From contig KB305378.1 of the NCBI GenBank assembly GCA_000328365.1, positions 437,824 through 501,823 on the forward strand: a stretch of 64,000 nt of DNA. Reading direction: 5' to 3'. The notes under the pieces are model-generated. The model saw only the letters and a program-made list of their open reading frames with translations, did not search any database and was not told the DNA's origin. Below, in pieces: positions 12,542 to 25,884 of this stretch. Source of the DNA: Capitella teleta (taxonomy: Eukaryota > Annelida > Polychaeta > Capitellidae). Each line of letters begins with the position of its first letter. The stretch's first letter is position 1. The translations under genes and the position numbers were made by a program.

Positions 12542-15500
12542 GTTGCACTAGCATATTAATAATCCGAGGAGTGATCACAAAATTCACAATATCCACATAT
12601 CGACAGCCTCCTCCCAAGTTTGAATACTGCAGGTGCTTCGCTCGCCTGATACCTTTATAGCGGTGCGGGGGTGGGGGGTGGGGGACAGTTTTAAGTCCTA
12701 ACTCAGCAGCCGAGCGCACAGCTTGACAGAAGCGGGTTTTTGCTTTTTATTTCACTGAAGCCACACAAGAGTACAGACTGAAAAGAAATGAAGACTGTGT
12801 TATCACTGTTTATCATAGCCGGCACGTGCTTGTCGTAGCGATATCAGTTGTGCGTTGGCGCGCGGTTTGTCGGGTTTAAAATTTGGTGAACGCTGGCGGG
12901 ATGGCGCTTATGTGGAAGAGAGGAGAAATCGCCCGCCTACTAATTTATGTTCAAGTTTTATTTCAATATTAATATTGTCGAGTACTGCTTGTTGAGTGAG
13001 TCACGCAACAGCGTCAATATTAATACGCGTGGGAGGGCTATCAAGCTATATTATTATGTGAATCTAGAGAGCGGCAATTGAAAGCATCGCACCGTAATAT
13101 GAATACGACCTTCATTGTCAAAAAGGTCTTCAAGTGCTGCTGTCATTATATTTATAGCATTCATCTCGCGTATTGCGGTTAGTGCGTTATGATAGCTGGG
13201 ATGACGTTATGGCAGGAATTAATTAAAGCCACTTCCTTACAAAATTTGTTTTCGTAGAGATATCGGGGAAAAATAATTGGTACGACCATTTTTTGGGGTT
13301 AAAGAATGCAGTAATTACACGGAAAAAGCTCAAGCGTAATTTTTCAATTATAAATGACAAGCTGAGAGTCGAAGCTTGGGGCCAAAATTTGAATATTCAC
13401 CGGATGTGGCAAAGAGGAAAAAGTAAATAACATACAGAATAAGCGATGATATGAAGAAAAAAAAAATTGACAAAAAAACAAACACACACACACACACTCA
13501 CCCCATTTTAGTTTTAAAAATACTGACTTGACATAATTATTACTAGTATATAAATCTAACAATAACTTCTAAGACAAAATATTCAAATAATGCAAGAATG
13601 CCTACAAGTAAAATAAATGTATATTTGGCAATCCTCAGCGTATGTCTCGAGTAGACGGCACTATTCAGTATTCAGTATATTGACTTACCCTAACCACAAC
13701 ACAATATCAATCGCAAATAGCCCAGAGCTGAACTCATGGCAACAAACAAGACGATGTTTGATTGGATACAGGTCAGACGTGAGGAGAGGTTATCAATAGC
13801 AGCCATGCATGGGGAAGGGGGAGGGGAAGCCGGCCAGTGAATAGGGAGAACGATTTATAATTCCTACTTGGATTCTACAGCAGAACTTGCACTGTATGAC
13901 CTCTTGAATTATAAGGTCAAGCAGAACCAAGAAAGGTCAAGAAGATCTTTTTACATATGATTTACGACAAACAAGCAATTTTTCTTATTTCAAACAAAAA
14001 GTTGAGCACAGGTCAGGGGATGAGAGGCAAACTGTGAATCACACATCTCAATGTTGTTATTATACCCACAGCCTCTATGCTTCACAACACAGAAGGGATT
14101 CATTATTATTCATTATTCTATGATGCAAAATACCTATAAATACTGCAAATACTAATAATGAATGAGAGGCTGGAAAAAATTAATAGCATTAGTAGGATTT
14201 CCTTTTATCGGGTATCAGATATGCAATCAAGTCAGGCATATGAGATAATTTAGATTTGACCAATTCATTAGGATTAATAGTCAAACGATTCCTCTGCATG
14301 CCTTCACATAGAGTATTGGTTTGCATCCCAATTTGATCACAAGGAAACTTTCATTCGATTTACTGTGTGAACTCTGAAGGCCAAGATCATGAAGCTGAGA
14401 GGCAACATGGTATTGATAAAGGAACAGATGAGTTACTGGTGCAAAGGGTCAAGGTTGACCTGCGAGTCATGGCCCAGGGCCATAAGTCATAAGGGTTTTA
14501 TGTTACACCGATCACTGCTGAGTATAATACTTTTGATTAATTTGTATACCACAAATTAGTATTAAATTCGCTTCCATGCAGTTCACAATACTGGTTTTAG
14601 GCCCCCCACAATAACTGCAATGTTGCAAACCAAGCAATACCACTAGTAAGTTCATAGATTTACAAAATCATAGATGTCGTCCCCCATTTGACATCCCGAA
14701 TGCAACATTGAATGTTGGCCTCGGCTTCATGGCGTCATAATGAGTCATAATACAGCTCACTTAAAATATGAAATTAAGGTACATACAAGAGTGCAATCAA
14801 TTTTGTTTTGCATTATTCGTGGTTGCATTACACATGACTGCTTTTAGTGCAGAAGCATGAGTGTGAATCAGAGACACACTCTGACAGCAATGCCTGGTAC
14901 CAACCTTGATAACAAGTAACTTGCAGAAAGCAAGAGTTAGCAGAGTCATGCAGGCAAAGAAAGAAAGGAAACAGACAGCCTCTATGTGCGAATTGGAACG
15001 AAGTTGAACGAGGAACAACAGCTGATCGCAAGGGATGGAGTCATGGGGAGTACACTTCGTATACATGTGCATGGAAATCACACAGACTGCCACAGCTGAG
15101 GAGTTGGCTGGATAGAACAGCAATGCTACCCAACAACACGCGACTGTGACCCTACAAGTCCGTACAGATTTAAACGGCAAAAGGAGAAAAACTTGAGGGA
15201 TAGGCCAAGCGAGACAATTTTGTATTAGTCACGTTATATTATTTCGTTAACATTCATCATTTTATGTAAATGTTAAGTACATGTAAAGAAATACTGGTTG
15301 GATTAATATTTTTTATCTGTTCTATCGTATAGAAGTGTATATCATTTAAATTTTGAATCAACTTCCAAAAATGGGTTGCTTTAAATCCTTTAATCATCAA
15401 AGGTTGACAGGTCAGACATGCCCACATGGCTTAGTAAGGGTGCTGGATAAATAGATAAAGTGAAGTGTCAGTTTCTCTTTGGCAAGTTCAGAGTTGATAT

Positions 15501-17445
15501 AATAATTATTATGGAAAATGCCTAATAAACACTAATACGTGTTGATATATCAAATGATTATTGATGTTTAATTGAATCGTGACAATCGTCACATTGATGA
15601 TTGATGATTCAATCAACCATTTCTGATTTCAAGCGGCGAAACGTGAAATGATTGAGTAGCGCATCTCAATGGATAAAACTCCATATTATCGCTCACCACA
15701 CATTCCGCTCCATGACTTACGATGTTGTAAAGCTATGAAGAAAGTAAAGCACCATCTGAAACGTTGGTACAAACATTCAAAATTGTTATGCAGCGGTGAC
15801 TGCAGGCCAATCGAAGTAAAAATACAAAAAATTCAGCAAATACGAATTACAACATGCGATGATTCCCCTTTCAAATCTCCCGATCATAACGCAATTAGGT
15901 CAAATTATCATAAGGAAATAAGTGCGTTATGATTTTATCGAATATGGTCCAGGGAATCATTGTCTAACGAGCAGACAACGGCCACACCACCACACAATGC
16001 CAGGGAATAGGATACTAGTCCAGGGGACAGCTTGAACGTGAAGGCGCTTTTGATCATCGAAGGAGCAAGGTTTGCAAGGGGGTTCAAGGAAGCTCCTATA
16101 ATAGCCGCCTGATTAGGCAAATAGACGGACAAACGTATGGATATGGGAACTACTCAACAATATGCATTAACCTTTGCAGAAGAGATACTAGCTCACCCCC
16201 ATTCCGCATCATCACGTATGATATTAATCTCGTTCCAAACCTCTGTATTGATAATTCTATGATGATGGCCACGAGGTACTGCATCATTATTACTATTATC
16301 TATATAATATGTTATTATTAAAGGATTATTACATAATTAATCATTATGAATGTTGAAAATAATCGTTAAGTATTTTGTCGTTAAAGAATAATTTATATGT
16401 ACAGATGGCCCCTCGGCAAATTATTTACCACGTGCATGCAACTATACCATCGGCGTATAATCTGGCACGTGCGGTTATCCTTATAAAAGTAGAGAACGGA
16501 GAATTATAGTTCGGTTTTGAAAAGAGCCGAGCTCCAGTATCTATTACATGCATAATGTGCAATTTATTTGTTAATTCCATTCCAAGTTAATTTTGATGCG
16601 TAAAATTCTGTTGTTGTTTTTTTTTGTTTTTGTTTTTGTTTTTGTTTTGTTTTTGTTTTTTTTTTTGGGGGGGGGGAGGAGTTTGGTGTTTTTGTTTTTG
16701 TTTTTGTTTTCTCCAGATTGATATTCGATTGTAGCTGTTTGTAATAGTTTACTCCATCAACCCTGTACTGTTGAATGACATATCTAAAGTAAAAAAAAAA
16801 AAACAACATTTCTTGGGTATTCTTATATGAGTTTAAACTGTAAACCGAGTTTACCCAAAACCTGAACTCGAAATTAAATCTGTGTTTGAAATGTAGAAGA
16901 TTAACAGTAAAACAAGGCATTATTATGTCTCCAAGTAATATGGAGAGGCATTCTTCTGCTTCAATTTTGTCTTAAAGAGCACACAAACTTGTATGGATTA
17001 AACACACTAATATTAATACATGCAACTTCTGATTCCTTTGGTTTATTTTATGAGCAATAAAATTGTCGCAGGCGTACAATGACAATATTTATTAGATCAT
17101 AATGCAAAATATGTGGTCAAGTAATGTCGAGTGATATGAGGCACAGCAGAAAGCAAGTCACAATTAAAAGCATAAAATTAAAATCCAGACTTAGCACCGG
17201 AGAATTAAATACGGAACCTGAGCAATAATAATAATAATTATAAATCCTCTGTAAAAAGAGCGGACTCGATTAGCAAGTATATATGTCGTTATATCACAGG
17301 AACCAAAAATAAAAAAATAAAAAAATAAAAAAATAAAAATGCAATCTATGTTTAATTAAGATCTATTTTAAATAAGAAGCACCGCGAATACATCAAGTCT
17401 CCACGCACAATACCAATAATAGAATGAAGTTCCATTTCATCCACC
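12542..17445. other. Intergenic between CCDC88-like and alpha-tubulin genes
   Basis: 12542-12900 is the presumed 5' UTR and promoter of the CCDC88-like gene; it is locally GC-rich around 12600-12910. Further on are a CA run (13484-13498), the GTGCGTTATGAT motif (13182), an inverted pair of the same motif (15883 and 15922), and T/G-rich simple repeats (16613-16712). A TATA-like CTTATAAAAG near 16480 has no gene that I can attach to it. Open frames at 14797-15180, 15669-15932 and 15935-16132 resemble nothing known to me. The tubulin 3' UTR occupies the right end, with an A/T-rich (AAAAAAT)n stretch at 17309-17338. Confidence 0.5.
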
Positions 17446-19691
17446 TCAGCATTCGTCATCGCCCTCATCGTCGTCTCCAACAGAATCCATAGCGACCTCT
17501 TCGTAATCCTTCTCCAGGGCGGCCATGTCCTCCCTGGCCTCCGCGAACTCTCCCTCCTCCATGCCCTCCCCGACGTACCAGTGCACGAAGGCTCTCTTCG
17601 CGTACATCAGATCAAACTTGTGATCCAGTCGAGCCCAGGCCTCGGCGACTGCGGTCGTGTTGCTCAGCATGCACACTGCGCGTTTCACCTTGGCTAAATC
17701 TCCACCAGGGACGACAGTGGGAGGTTGGTAGTTGATGCCGACTTTGAAACCGGTTGGGCACCAGTCGACGAACTGGATCGAGCGCTTAGCTTTGATGGCG
17801 GCAATGGCAGTGTTGACGTCTTTCGGGACGACATCACCTCGGTAGAGCAGGCAGCAGGCCATGTATTTGCCGTGCTGAGGGTCACACTTGATCATCTGAC
17901 TCGAAGTATCGAAACAAGAATTGGTGATTTCGCCAACCGTCATCTGCTCATGGTACGCCTTCTCCACCGAGATGACTGGAGCGTAGGTGGCCAGAGGGAA
18001 GTGAATACGGGGATAGGGCACCAAGTTGGTCTGGAACTCAGTAAGATCGACATTCAAGGCCCCATCGAAGCGCAGGGAAGCGGTGATAGAGCTGACTACT
18101 TGAGCTATGAGTCGGTTCAAGTTGGTGTAGCCAGGTCTTCCAATGTCAAGGTTCTTGCGACAGATGTCGTAGATGGCTTCATTGTCGACCATGAAGGAGC
18201 ATTCTGAGTGTTCCAGTGTGGTGTGGGTGGTCAGGATGGAGTTGTAGGGCTCGACGACTGCAGTGGAGATCTGAGGAGCCGGATAGATGGAGAACTCCAG
18301 CTTAGACTTCTTCCCGTAGTCGACGGACAAACGCTCCATCAGAAGAGAAGTGAAGCCGGAGCCAGTGCCCCCTCCGAAGGAGTGGAAAACGAGGAAGCCT
18401 TGCAGCCCAGCACAACGGTCGACCATCTTGCGAAGTCTGTCCATGACCATGTCAATGATTTCCTTGCCGACCGTGTAGTGCCCTCTAGCATAGTTGTTAG
18501 CGGCATCTTCCTTCCCGCTGATCAGCTGGTCCGGATGGTACATCTGGCGGTACTCACCTTTGCGGATCTCATCTGCATAATTAGAAATAAATAGTCATGG
18601 ATATGCTATTTTTATCGCTATAATTATTGAGGTACAACTTTAGATGGGTGCAGATGGGGAGGGGGAAATAAACTTCTAGGTATTTAATTTGATTCATTCG
18701 TTCGTGATAGATATATTTTAAGTATATATGACGTCATGTTCTCTTGATTCTCCAGCTGAGAAATTGGTATTACTCTAATATTTTTTTTACTCCGATATTC
18801 ACTCTGTATACTAGAGTGCACAATAGTGTACTGTAATGCTAACAATTGGCGATCTATCGCGTATTTTTATCAAGCTGGCTATATACTCGGATGAAAACCC
18901 CACGGTGAGTATTAAATTCTTTTAGCCTAAAAACAATGCCCGACATACGAACCGATAACAGAAGGTTCGAGATCGACAAACAGAGCTCTTGGGACGTGAC
19001 GACCTCCGCCGGTCTCCTCGAAGAAGGTGTTGAATGATTCATCGCCTGTGATGACTTTGTCGCTGGGAGTGAGTCCGTTCGGCTGAATACCATGCTCCAG
19101 ACAGTACAGCTCCCAGCAGGCGTTTCCAATTTGCACCCCCGCTTGACCCACGTGGATACTAATGCACTCCCTCTGAATAAAGAACGACATTAAACGCGTG
19201 CAGCATGCAATTCAAGGTTGGAGACAAATAAAAATGTTGGCGTGAATGTCATGTACAATTTTTGTTTATTATTATGGGATGGGATATTAATTGCTTATAA
19301 TATAAAAAGGTGTGAGACTCAAAGAACTGAATCCTCTTTGCATGAGATGTTGTCAATCTTGGCATGCAACTTTTCCTCCCGATTACTAGTATCAAAATAT
19401 ATATTTCTTTTCTTGCTGTCAATTGCATGATGATAAGTATGTAGTTGATTATCGATGTCCGTGTGGCTGGGAAGGAAATGTTTAACAACCAGACGGATGT
19501 TTGAAGATGCATAAAATCAATGGACACGGTTAAAATAACTGCTCATAAAAGTCGTTACAGTTAATCAGCGATAGAGTCAATGCACACACACCTGCATGCT
19601 TGATTATTATTTTACTATTGTATGCGTAGAATATACTTACGCATGCGGATCGGTTGGCCGGAGCCCTGGCCTCACCGGCGGCAGAAGCCAT
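17446..19691 (-). CDS. TUBA: Alpha-tubulin, 3 exons, 465 aa, with predicted N-terminal extension
   Basis: Exons: 19641-19691, 18953-19172, 17446-18572. From exon 2 the protein is a full alpha-tubulin ([17 protein letters not shown]...): the PSDK lysine of the acetylation site, the GGGTGSG nucleotide-binding loop, the catalytic Glu in DLTEFQTN, and [13 protein letters not shown] near the end. Without the extension it is 449 residues, the family's usual size. The oddity is exon 1. The phase-0 junction joins [17 protein letters not shown] to RECIS, where other alpha-tubulins read M-RECIS. The ATG has a strong context (AACATGG) about 50 bases below a TATA box. The small ATGC at the exon end is out of frame with exon 2. 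The C-terminus is DDEGDDEC, so the usual terminal Tyr or Phe is replaced by Cys. Tubulin forms the microtubule heterodimer with beta-tubulin. Confidence 0.95.
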
Positions 19692-19737
19692 GTTGAAAGA
19701 TGAAGAAGGGAAAAGGACGATGCTCGAGGAACGCCCC

Positions 19738-19746
19738 CTTTATAGC
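19738..19746 (-). promoter_or_regulatory. TATA box of the alpha-tubulin gene
   Basis: On the minus strand this reads GCTATAAAG, about 48 bases before the ATG at 19691. Spacing and orientation fit a TATA-driven start with a very short 5' UTR. Confidence 0.65.
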
Positions 19747-21164
19747 CGGCGTTGAAGCCAGACGCAACGTCATTCGGAGGCAGCGGCCGCCAGGGTGCAA
19801 GCCTCGGTAGGGCGACGACACTTATGCCGCACGGCCACCGATCGATGGGAGGCATGGGGTGGTGAATGCGATATATGCTGATGATTAAACGTGTGATTTA
19901 AGCGTGGTGCCTATACGTGCATATATGCAAAGAGGTCTATTAATCAACAAATCTTGCTTGACAATACTATGCATATTGCTATTAGCTAACGTTCTAATTG
20001 TCAGGTTGTGTACAAGGGTGTACTGGGAATATATCACCGTCCACAGTGCGTTTCATGCAGGATTACACAGCCGCAGGTTAAGCTGGACTTTTCTTCCACT
20101 ATATAAGTGCATGTGCACTTTTGTACATGCATTGGACACGCATTCCCACACAGGAAAATACATTCTTCAATTATTTCCAATTCTCCCTTCTGCAGTCAAT
20201 CCATTAGGCAGGCGGCTTGCCATCTATTCAATACTTAACCCCTTATATGGAAGTTAATTAATGGAACTATGTATGACTCTCTTTCTTGAACGATGACTCA
20301 GTCCATGACGCACCATTATCGATCTCTTGATCAGAATTCATTCTGAGAGATCAGGTACATGATCCAAGTATCCAGTGTATTGTATTTTATTTTACTGTAT
20401 TGATTCCAACTGCTAAAAATATATTCCATGTCACCCAGAGTGATGGCCAGAACTCCTCGGCTAGGATTCGATGTCCATGTACCAATAATTAAAAAGAAAT
20501 GAATTAAGAAGACAAAGTGACTCAATATTGTAATACACAAAACAACAAACATGATGAAAAAATTTACATCGAGAAGCAAACAAAAACATGGAAGCAAAAT
20601 GGGCTACATAGATATTATGTAACATCCTGACATCTTGCCAAAAACATACATTGTATGCAGCATATTGAAGAACGGACACTTGCAAGAAACCACAATTATA
20701 TTGGCGTGAAAATAGGAAGAGAGAAAGAAAACGTATTCCCAGAATAAACTGGAAAAAAAAAAAAACTATGCCAGCATTTTATGAAGTAATTAAACTTACA
20801 CTAACTAAACATCAATCAACGGGTTTAAAAAAAGGTGTAAAATAAACATATGAAGAGAAATCCAAAAAAACATTAGTCATAATATCTAAGTAGGTGTATG
20901 TGCATGCTTGTGTAGAGATATACATTTGAGTACTTGGTATGCATGGCATCATGAAAAATGTTAACACATAGAATGATCATCAGTACAAAAAAATAAAGTA
21001 AGGTAAATAAAGAGATTCATGGAGGCACAGAAAGAATAGATCATTAGTCATGGAGTACACTCAGTATTGATAAAAATAATACTCAAAATAGGAAGAAAAC
21101 TGATACTAGAAAGCTTACTCGTAATAATAGGCACTAAAACAACATAATAACATAAACACACTTT
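19747..21164. other. Intergenic between alpha-tubulin and the zinc-finger gene
   Basis: GC-rich tubulin upstream sequence (19750-19860) grades into AT-rich sequence with short A-runs (20752-20764). No ORF here looks coding. The right end is the 3' UTR of the zinc-finger gene. Confidence 0.5.
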
Positions 21165-24100
21165 TTAAACATGTCCTTCGTCGTTCGCTTCGTCCAGGAC
21201 GATGAACTCTGGTTCGGATCCTGCCACTGGACCGAGCGGATCATCGTCCTCTGCCATCAGTGGGCTGTCATCGTCCGCTTGGTAGCTATCCAGGAGAGCG
21301 GCAACATCATCCGGCATCCTCTCCGACTCTGAGCCCCACTCTTCCTTCTCAACATCTGACGTCGGCCAGGACTTTCCGCGGATGCTGGAAGCCTGGAGGA
21401 TGCGCGGCTGGAAATGACCATCGTCATCGTCGTCGTCCTCCAGGTTGACGTACTCTGCTTGCGTCGCGTGGCGGAGCTCTTCGGAGATGCTGAATGAGGC
21501 GTCCTCCATCTGGTCCAGGTGCTGCTTGGTTTCCACCATGCGCATGATCTTATTCGTGCTCATCGTCTCGAGGAATGACAAATCCTTGATTCGGTTCTCT
21601 GCATCTTCTGCCGATTTGCGCTTCGGTCGCGAGCAGGAGGCTGATCCGGACGAGGAGGACACTTTAGATTTGCTTCCGGAACATTTGCTGAGGTTGATGT
21701 TGATGTTGATGGTGGAAGCTGGTTCGGAAGCGGTGCTGGAGCAAGACACCGCCGGTTTCGGTTTCTGGCACAGCTTCTGGACCTGCTCCTTATGACGGAT
21801 GGTTTTGAGGTGAAAACTCCAAGTGAATTCATTCCGTGTCGTGATGTTACATAACTTGCATGTGAAGCTCTCGGTCGGGCTCTGCGGCAGAACCAAGTAC
21901 GGCTCCTGGTGGCTCCAGGAGTCGACCGAGGATCGCCGTCTCCCGTAGTACTCAGCGACCTTCTGGAGGTGGCGCTGGGTTTGCAGATGGTACTTCCACG
22001 TGATCTGGTTACGAGTGGTGACATCGCATAACTGGCAGTTGTAGAAATCTTTATCCACGATGATGAATTCTCCGGAAGAGTGGAGATAATCCGGCGGTAG
22101 GATGAGAGACTTGGTGTTGGAGGCGTTGATTCGGTGCTCCTTGGAGCGGTAGTGCAAAAGGAGATCCGCCTTCAGATGCCAGCTGCGGTTACAGAGCTTG
22201 CAGCTGTGCTTGCAGCTGGGTTTAGCTGCGTCAGCTGCTTGCTGTTTGAGGACATTCTCGTGATGCCATTCGGTGTTGATGTGGTTGTGCCAAGACACGG
22301 GGTTCTTCGCCGTTATGCCGCACGCAACGCACTCCATCTCGCCCTGACTGCCTCGAACGGCGAACGACGATTTCGGTTTGTGCTGATGAGGAGAGGGGGC
22401 GCCACCAGGGGTCTGCTGGTGCAGCATGACCAGGCGGTGGGCTGCGCTGCTCAGATGTTTCTTCCAGAGGGCATGCACTTTGGTGTTGAAGGCGCATGGC
22501 TTGCAGCTCCTGGTGGATTCCATGTTCCACGTGACGACCTCATCTTTCATCTCCTCACCCGCAGCCTCCTCCTCCTCCTCCTCCTCCTCCTCAACACTCT
22601 CCACTGGCTCCTGCTTGATAACCGGGGTTTTCTTGAGGGATTTCTTCCAATCAAGGAGCGCGTGTCGATGGGTCAGGGTCTGCGTGTGGTTCTTCCACTG
22701 CTTGCGGCCCTGAAAGACCATCTTACAGAGATTACAGATGCGTGAATCTCCCATGCGTTTGTAGATCTTCCTGTACTCGTTCTTCAGGATGCACTGCCCT
22801 TCATTCTGGCTGCGTATTTCCATTAGTCGACACTGATGCGTGCTGCTTCTAACATGCTTATTGCGCTCGTACGTGGATCGTGACGCGAGAGTCTTATTGC
22901 ATACGTTGCAATGCCAGCCTTTCTCCAGCTTCTGAGAGACCGACTCCAAATCAGGTTTTTCTGTTTTCGCCTCGGCCGCTTTCGTGGCGTCCCCAGGAAC
23001 GCGGTCCAAATGCGAAGAGCTGCGCAGATGCTTGTGCCAGTAGGACAGAGAGCGCGTGACAAAGTCGCATTCCTGGCAGTACTTGAGCTCCTCCAATCCT
23101 GGCTCGGGAATCACCTCCTCGTGCCTCTCCAGCGCTTTCTGTTGCACGCGCAGTTTGTGTCTGTATCCCTCAATGTGGTTGGTCTTCTGCTTCTGACAGA
23201 TGGTGACGTTGCAAGCGGTGCAGTGCCACTGATTGGGTTTCGTGAGCTGCATGCGACTGAGGCTCTCCTGCTGAACATGCTTCACCGAGCGACAGTGCTC
23301 TAATTGGTTCCACACTGTGACGTCGCACAGATCGCAGTGCCACTTGCCGCCGTCTTGCGGCTGGGGCTGCTGCATCTGCTGTTCTTCTTCTTCATCTGAG
23401 ATGCTCAGAACCTCGGCTTGGCTGCAGCTCTCCGCTTTGGCTTTGTGGCTGTGCGATCGCAAGTGCTTCCACTTGTTCTTCTTGGAAGCGATATCCAAGT
23501 TACAGACGTTGCAGCGCCAGCCGCGTTCACCGTCCCCTCCAGCAGCAGCCAGCTGCCGAACTCTCTCACGATGTTTACCAGAGTGTAGGTGGTTGAACTT
23601 GCTGGTTCGGTGAGCGACCGTAATATCGCAGAGATCGCAGTGCCAGCCGATGTCCTTGATTTTGCTGAACGGGTTGCTCGCACTGCTGCCGTCCTTCTCT
23701 GACTCATCGTTCATATCCTCCTGTCTCTCAAGCAGCAGCGTCTGGTGCCTCAAGCAATCGGTGTGCCTCTTGACTTCGGTCTTGGACGGGATCCAGCTGA
23801 CCAGCAAATGAACGTCACAGATGCCGCAGTAATAGTAGTTGCGACCGTTGCGAGTGCTGTAACCGGGGGGCGGTTTCTTCTTTTGGAGATGCTCAGCGCA
23901 AACCAAATGCTGGCGGATGGTTCCAGTGTGTCGTGCAATGATCTGCTTATCGCAAGCTTCGCAGTGATACAAGTAGGCCACCTGTCCCGTCTCCTCCGGT
24001 CGCTCTCCTGTCTCTGCCTTCGCCTGCATGCGTATGTGATACGGGCCTTTTAAATGGTTCTCGTAATCTCTCGGTTGCTTGTAGATTAGATTCAACCCAC

Positions 24101-25884
24101 ATGAATCGCAGTACCGTTTCAGATTCGATGTCGCGTAGTAGATAGAGATGCCTGGAAATTCCTGCTCGGCCGCTTTGCTTGCGGTGTTTCTCTCCTCTAC
24201 GACGTTCTTCGCGGCGTTGTTGCGATGCTTTGTGGTCTGAACGTGCGCCTTCAACTCTAAGCCCCAGCGGAGCATCAGCTGAGTCTTGCAATCCTGGCAA
24301 TAGTACAGCAGAGCTTTCTTAGCAACGGCCGTCGGAAGATGTGGTTTATTCTGTCGGAGGTGCTTCTTGTGGACCTCTCCTTGGCGGTGGATGATGAGAT
24401 CTTGTGGGTCATCGTAAATCAGCTTCATGTTGCACGGTTTGCAGAAGTTCTTCAGCTTCGCGGTCTTCATCGCATGCGAGTAAATCTCGAGCGTGCGATC
24501 TTTCGGTTTGGATTCTTCGTCAGACGGAATCCTTTGCAATTTGACGGCGCAATTCTTGACCCGTTCCCCATCAGTGGACGGCAGCCCAGTGAGCGCCACC
24601 TGGTGTGTGTGCTCCTTGATGTGCATCAGCATGGAATCCCTGTTCTGTGAGCCCACGTTACATGGCACGCACTTCCACTGGTTCTCCTCCTGCACGACCG
24701 CAGACGGAGCGGCCCCTCCCCGTTTCGATCCATCCCAACTCCGGATTCTACTGCGGTGTCCGGCCGTCCCACAATGCAACTTCATCTTTGACCGCGTTCT
24801 GCAGATGAAGTCACACGCGTTGCAGCCCCAGAAGACCTGACCCAGCTTCGCGACGGTTTCCACGCTGCCGTCCTTCAGCGGTTCGTACAGCTCCCGCAGA
24901 TTCTCGTTGAAGCCGAGCTTCGAGTAGAAGAGTTGCTGGTGGTGTACGTAATGAGGGCTGTGCTGAGGCATGACGTGCACTCGCTTGTGCACTTTGGATC
25001 TGCCTTTCTCTCTGTGTTTGGACGACAGATGTTTCTGGTAGAGGCTAATGCTCGGAGCTATGGCATCGCAGTCCTCGTACGGACAGTGGATGGCTTTATC
25101 GGCAAACTCCGGGCGTACGTATTTGTGCTTGAGCATCTCGTGAGTCCGCATGCGATACAGCGGGTAGATGACGTAGGAGCAGAGATGGCAGTGATAGTGA
25201 GCGCGGCTGGGTATCTTCAGCTGACTCTGGCCTTCATCGCAGAAACACTTCCACTCTTCCTCGTACCTCTGCTGATCAGCTGATGTCACTGCGAAAGAAA
25301 AAAAAAAGAAAGAAGTAAAAATTGCCGGAGTCAACCGACCAAACCTGAATGATTCATCAGCATGTTATTTTCACTGGGTATTTCATCTGATTCTTCGCCC
25401 TAGAGAAAAAAATTATATTAATCAGCAAATGGAAGAAGTCTCAAATCTGGATGAAACACACCGTTGCATACGGCATCCAATCCTCCTCAGTTTTAACCAG
25501 GGTCCCCATTTCTTCGTACGTCGTCGAAGGCTCTTGCTTAACCCGGACACCCGATTCGGTGTGGTCGGTGTTTAGAGTTTCAATGAACTGCCTGGCGGCC
25601 TCATCCACGTTGTGATCTTGATCGGACATTTCCAAGTACTCGTCCTCGTTGGGGTCCGGCAGAGAGCGTTCGATCATGGCGCTGATGTCTGACGGATCGT
25701 GTTCAAAATCGGCATCATCGCTCAGGTCTGATTCCGCGTGCTGTATCTCAGCCTCAACAGGCGCCGTATCCAACTGACGCTGAGCCATTTCAATATCTTC
25801 TTGTTTGGCTAACTGAGAATTTGCTTCACTGTTGTTTTTCAGCAGGTGTCCTAAAAAATTGTCAAGTTGTTCAAGGGATTCCAT
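21165..25884 (-). CDS. Poly-zinc-finger protein, about 21 U1/matrin-like C2H2 fingers, 3 exons, 1,533 aa
   Basis: Exons: 25462-25884, 25345-25399, 21165-25288, with consistent phases. The first 160 residues are acidic and finger-free. About 21 fingers follow between roughly residues 185 and 1310. Most have the form W/Y-x-C-x2-C-x(11-13)-H-x(4-6)-H, often opening G-W-H-C or F-T-C and ending H-L-x-x-x-x-H, the U1/matrin/JAZ style associated with binding double-stranded RNA or structured nucleic acid rather than classical DNA-reading arrays. VKQEP (exon 1) and IKQEP (beside a Glu run in the middle) match the SUMO consensus. The C-terminal 150 residues are acidic. I do not recognise an orthologue. 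The 4.1-kb last exon has no intron, unlike the neighbouring genes. Function is unknown; a nuclear nucleic-acid-binding role is inference. Confidence 0.85.

Noticed and set aside
14797-15180. 127-residue minus-strand ORF with Cys and hydrophobic stretches
   Set aside because: No recognisable domain, no supporting splice partners, and located in a long AT-rich intergenic interval.
15669-16132. Two facing ORFs (87 aa plus, 65 aa minus)
   Set aside because: They overlap copies of the dispersed TCATAACGCA motif, have no homology that I recognise, and no coding signal beyond openness.
16478-16487. TATA-like CTTATAAAAG on the plus strand
   Set aside because: No coding exon follows on plus before the tubulin gene, which is on minus.
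17725-18594. Two long plus-strand ORFs (160 and 128 aa)
   Set aside because: Antisense shadows of the tubulin last exon.
21445-24053. Several 95-203 residue plus-strand ORFs
   Set aside because: Antisense shadows of the zinc-finger exon, caused by its GC-rich codon use.
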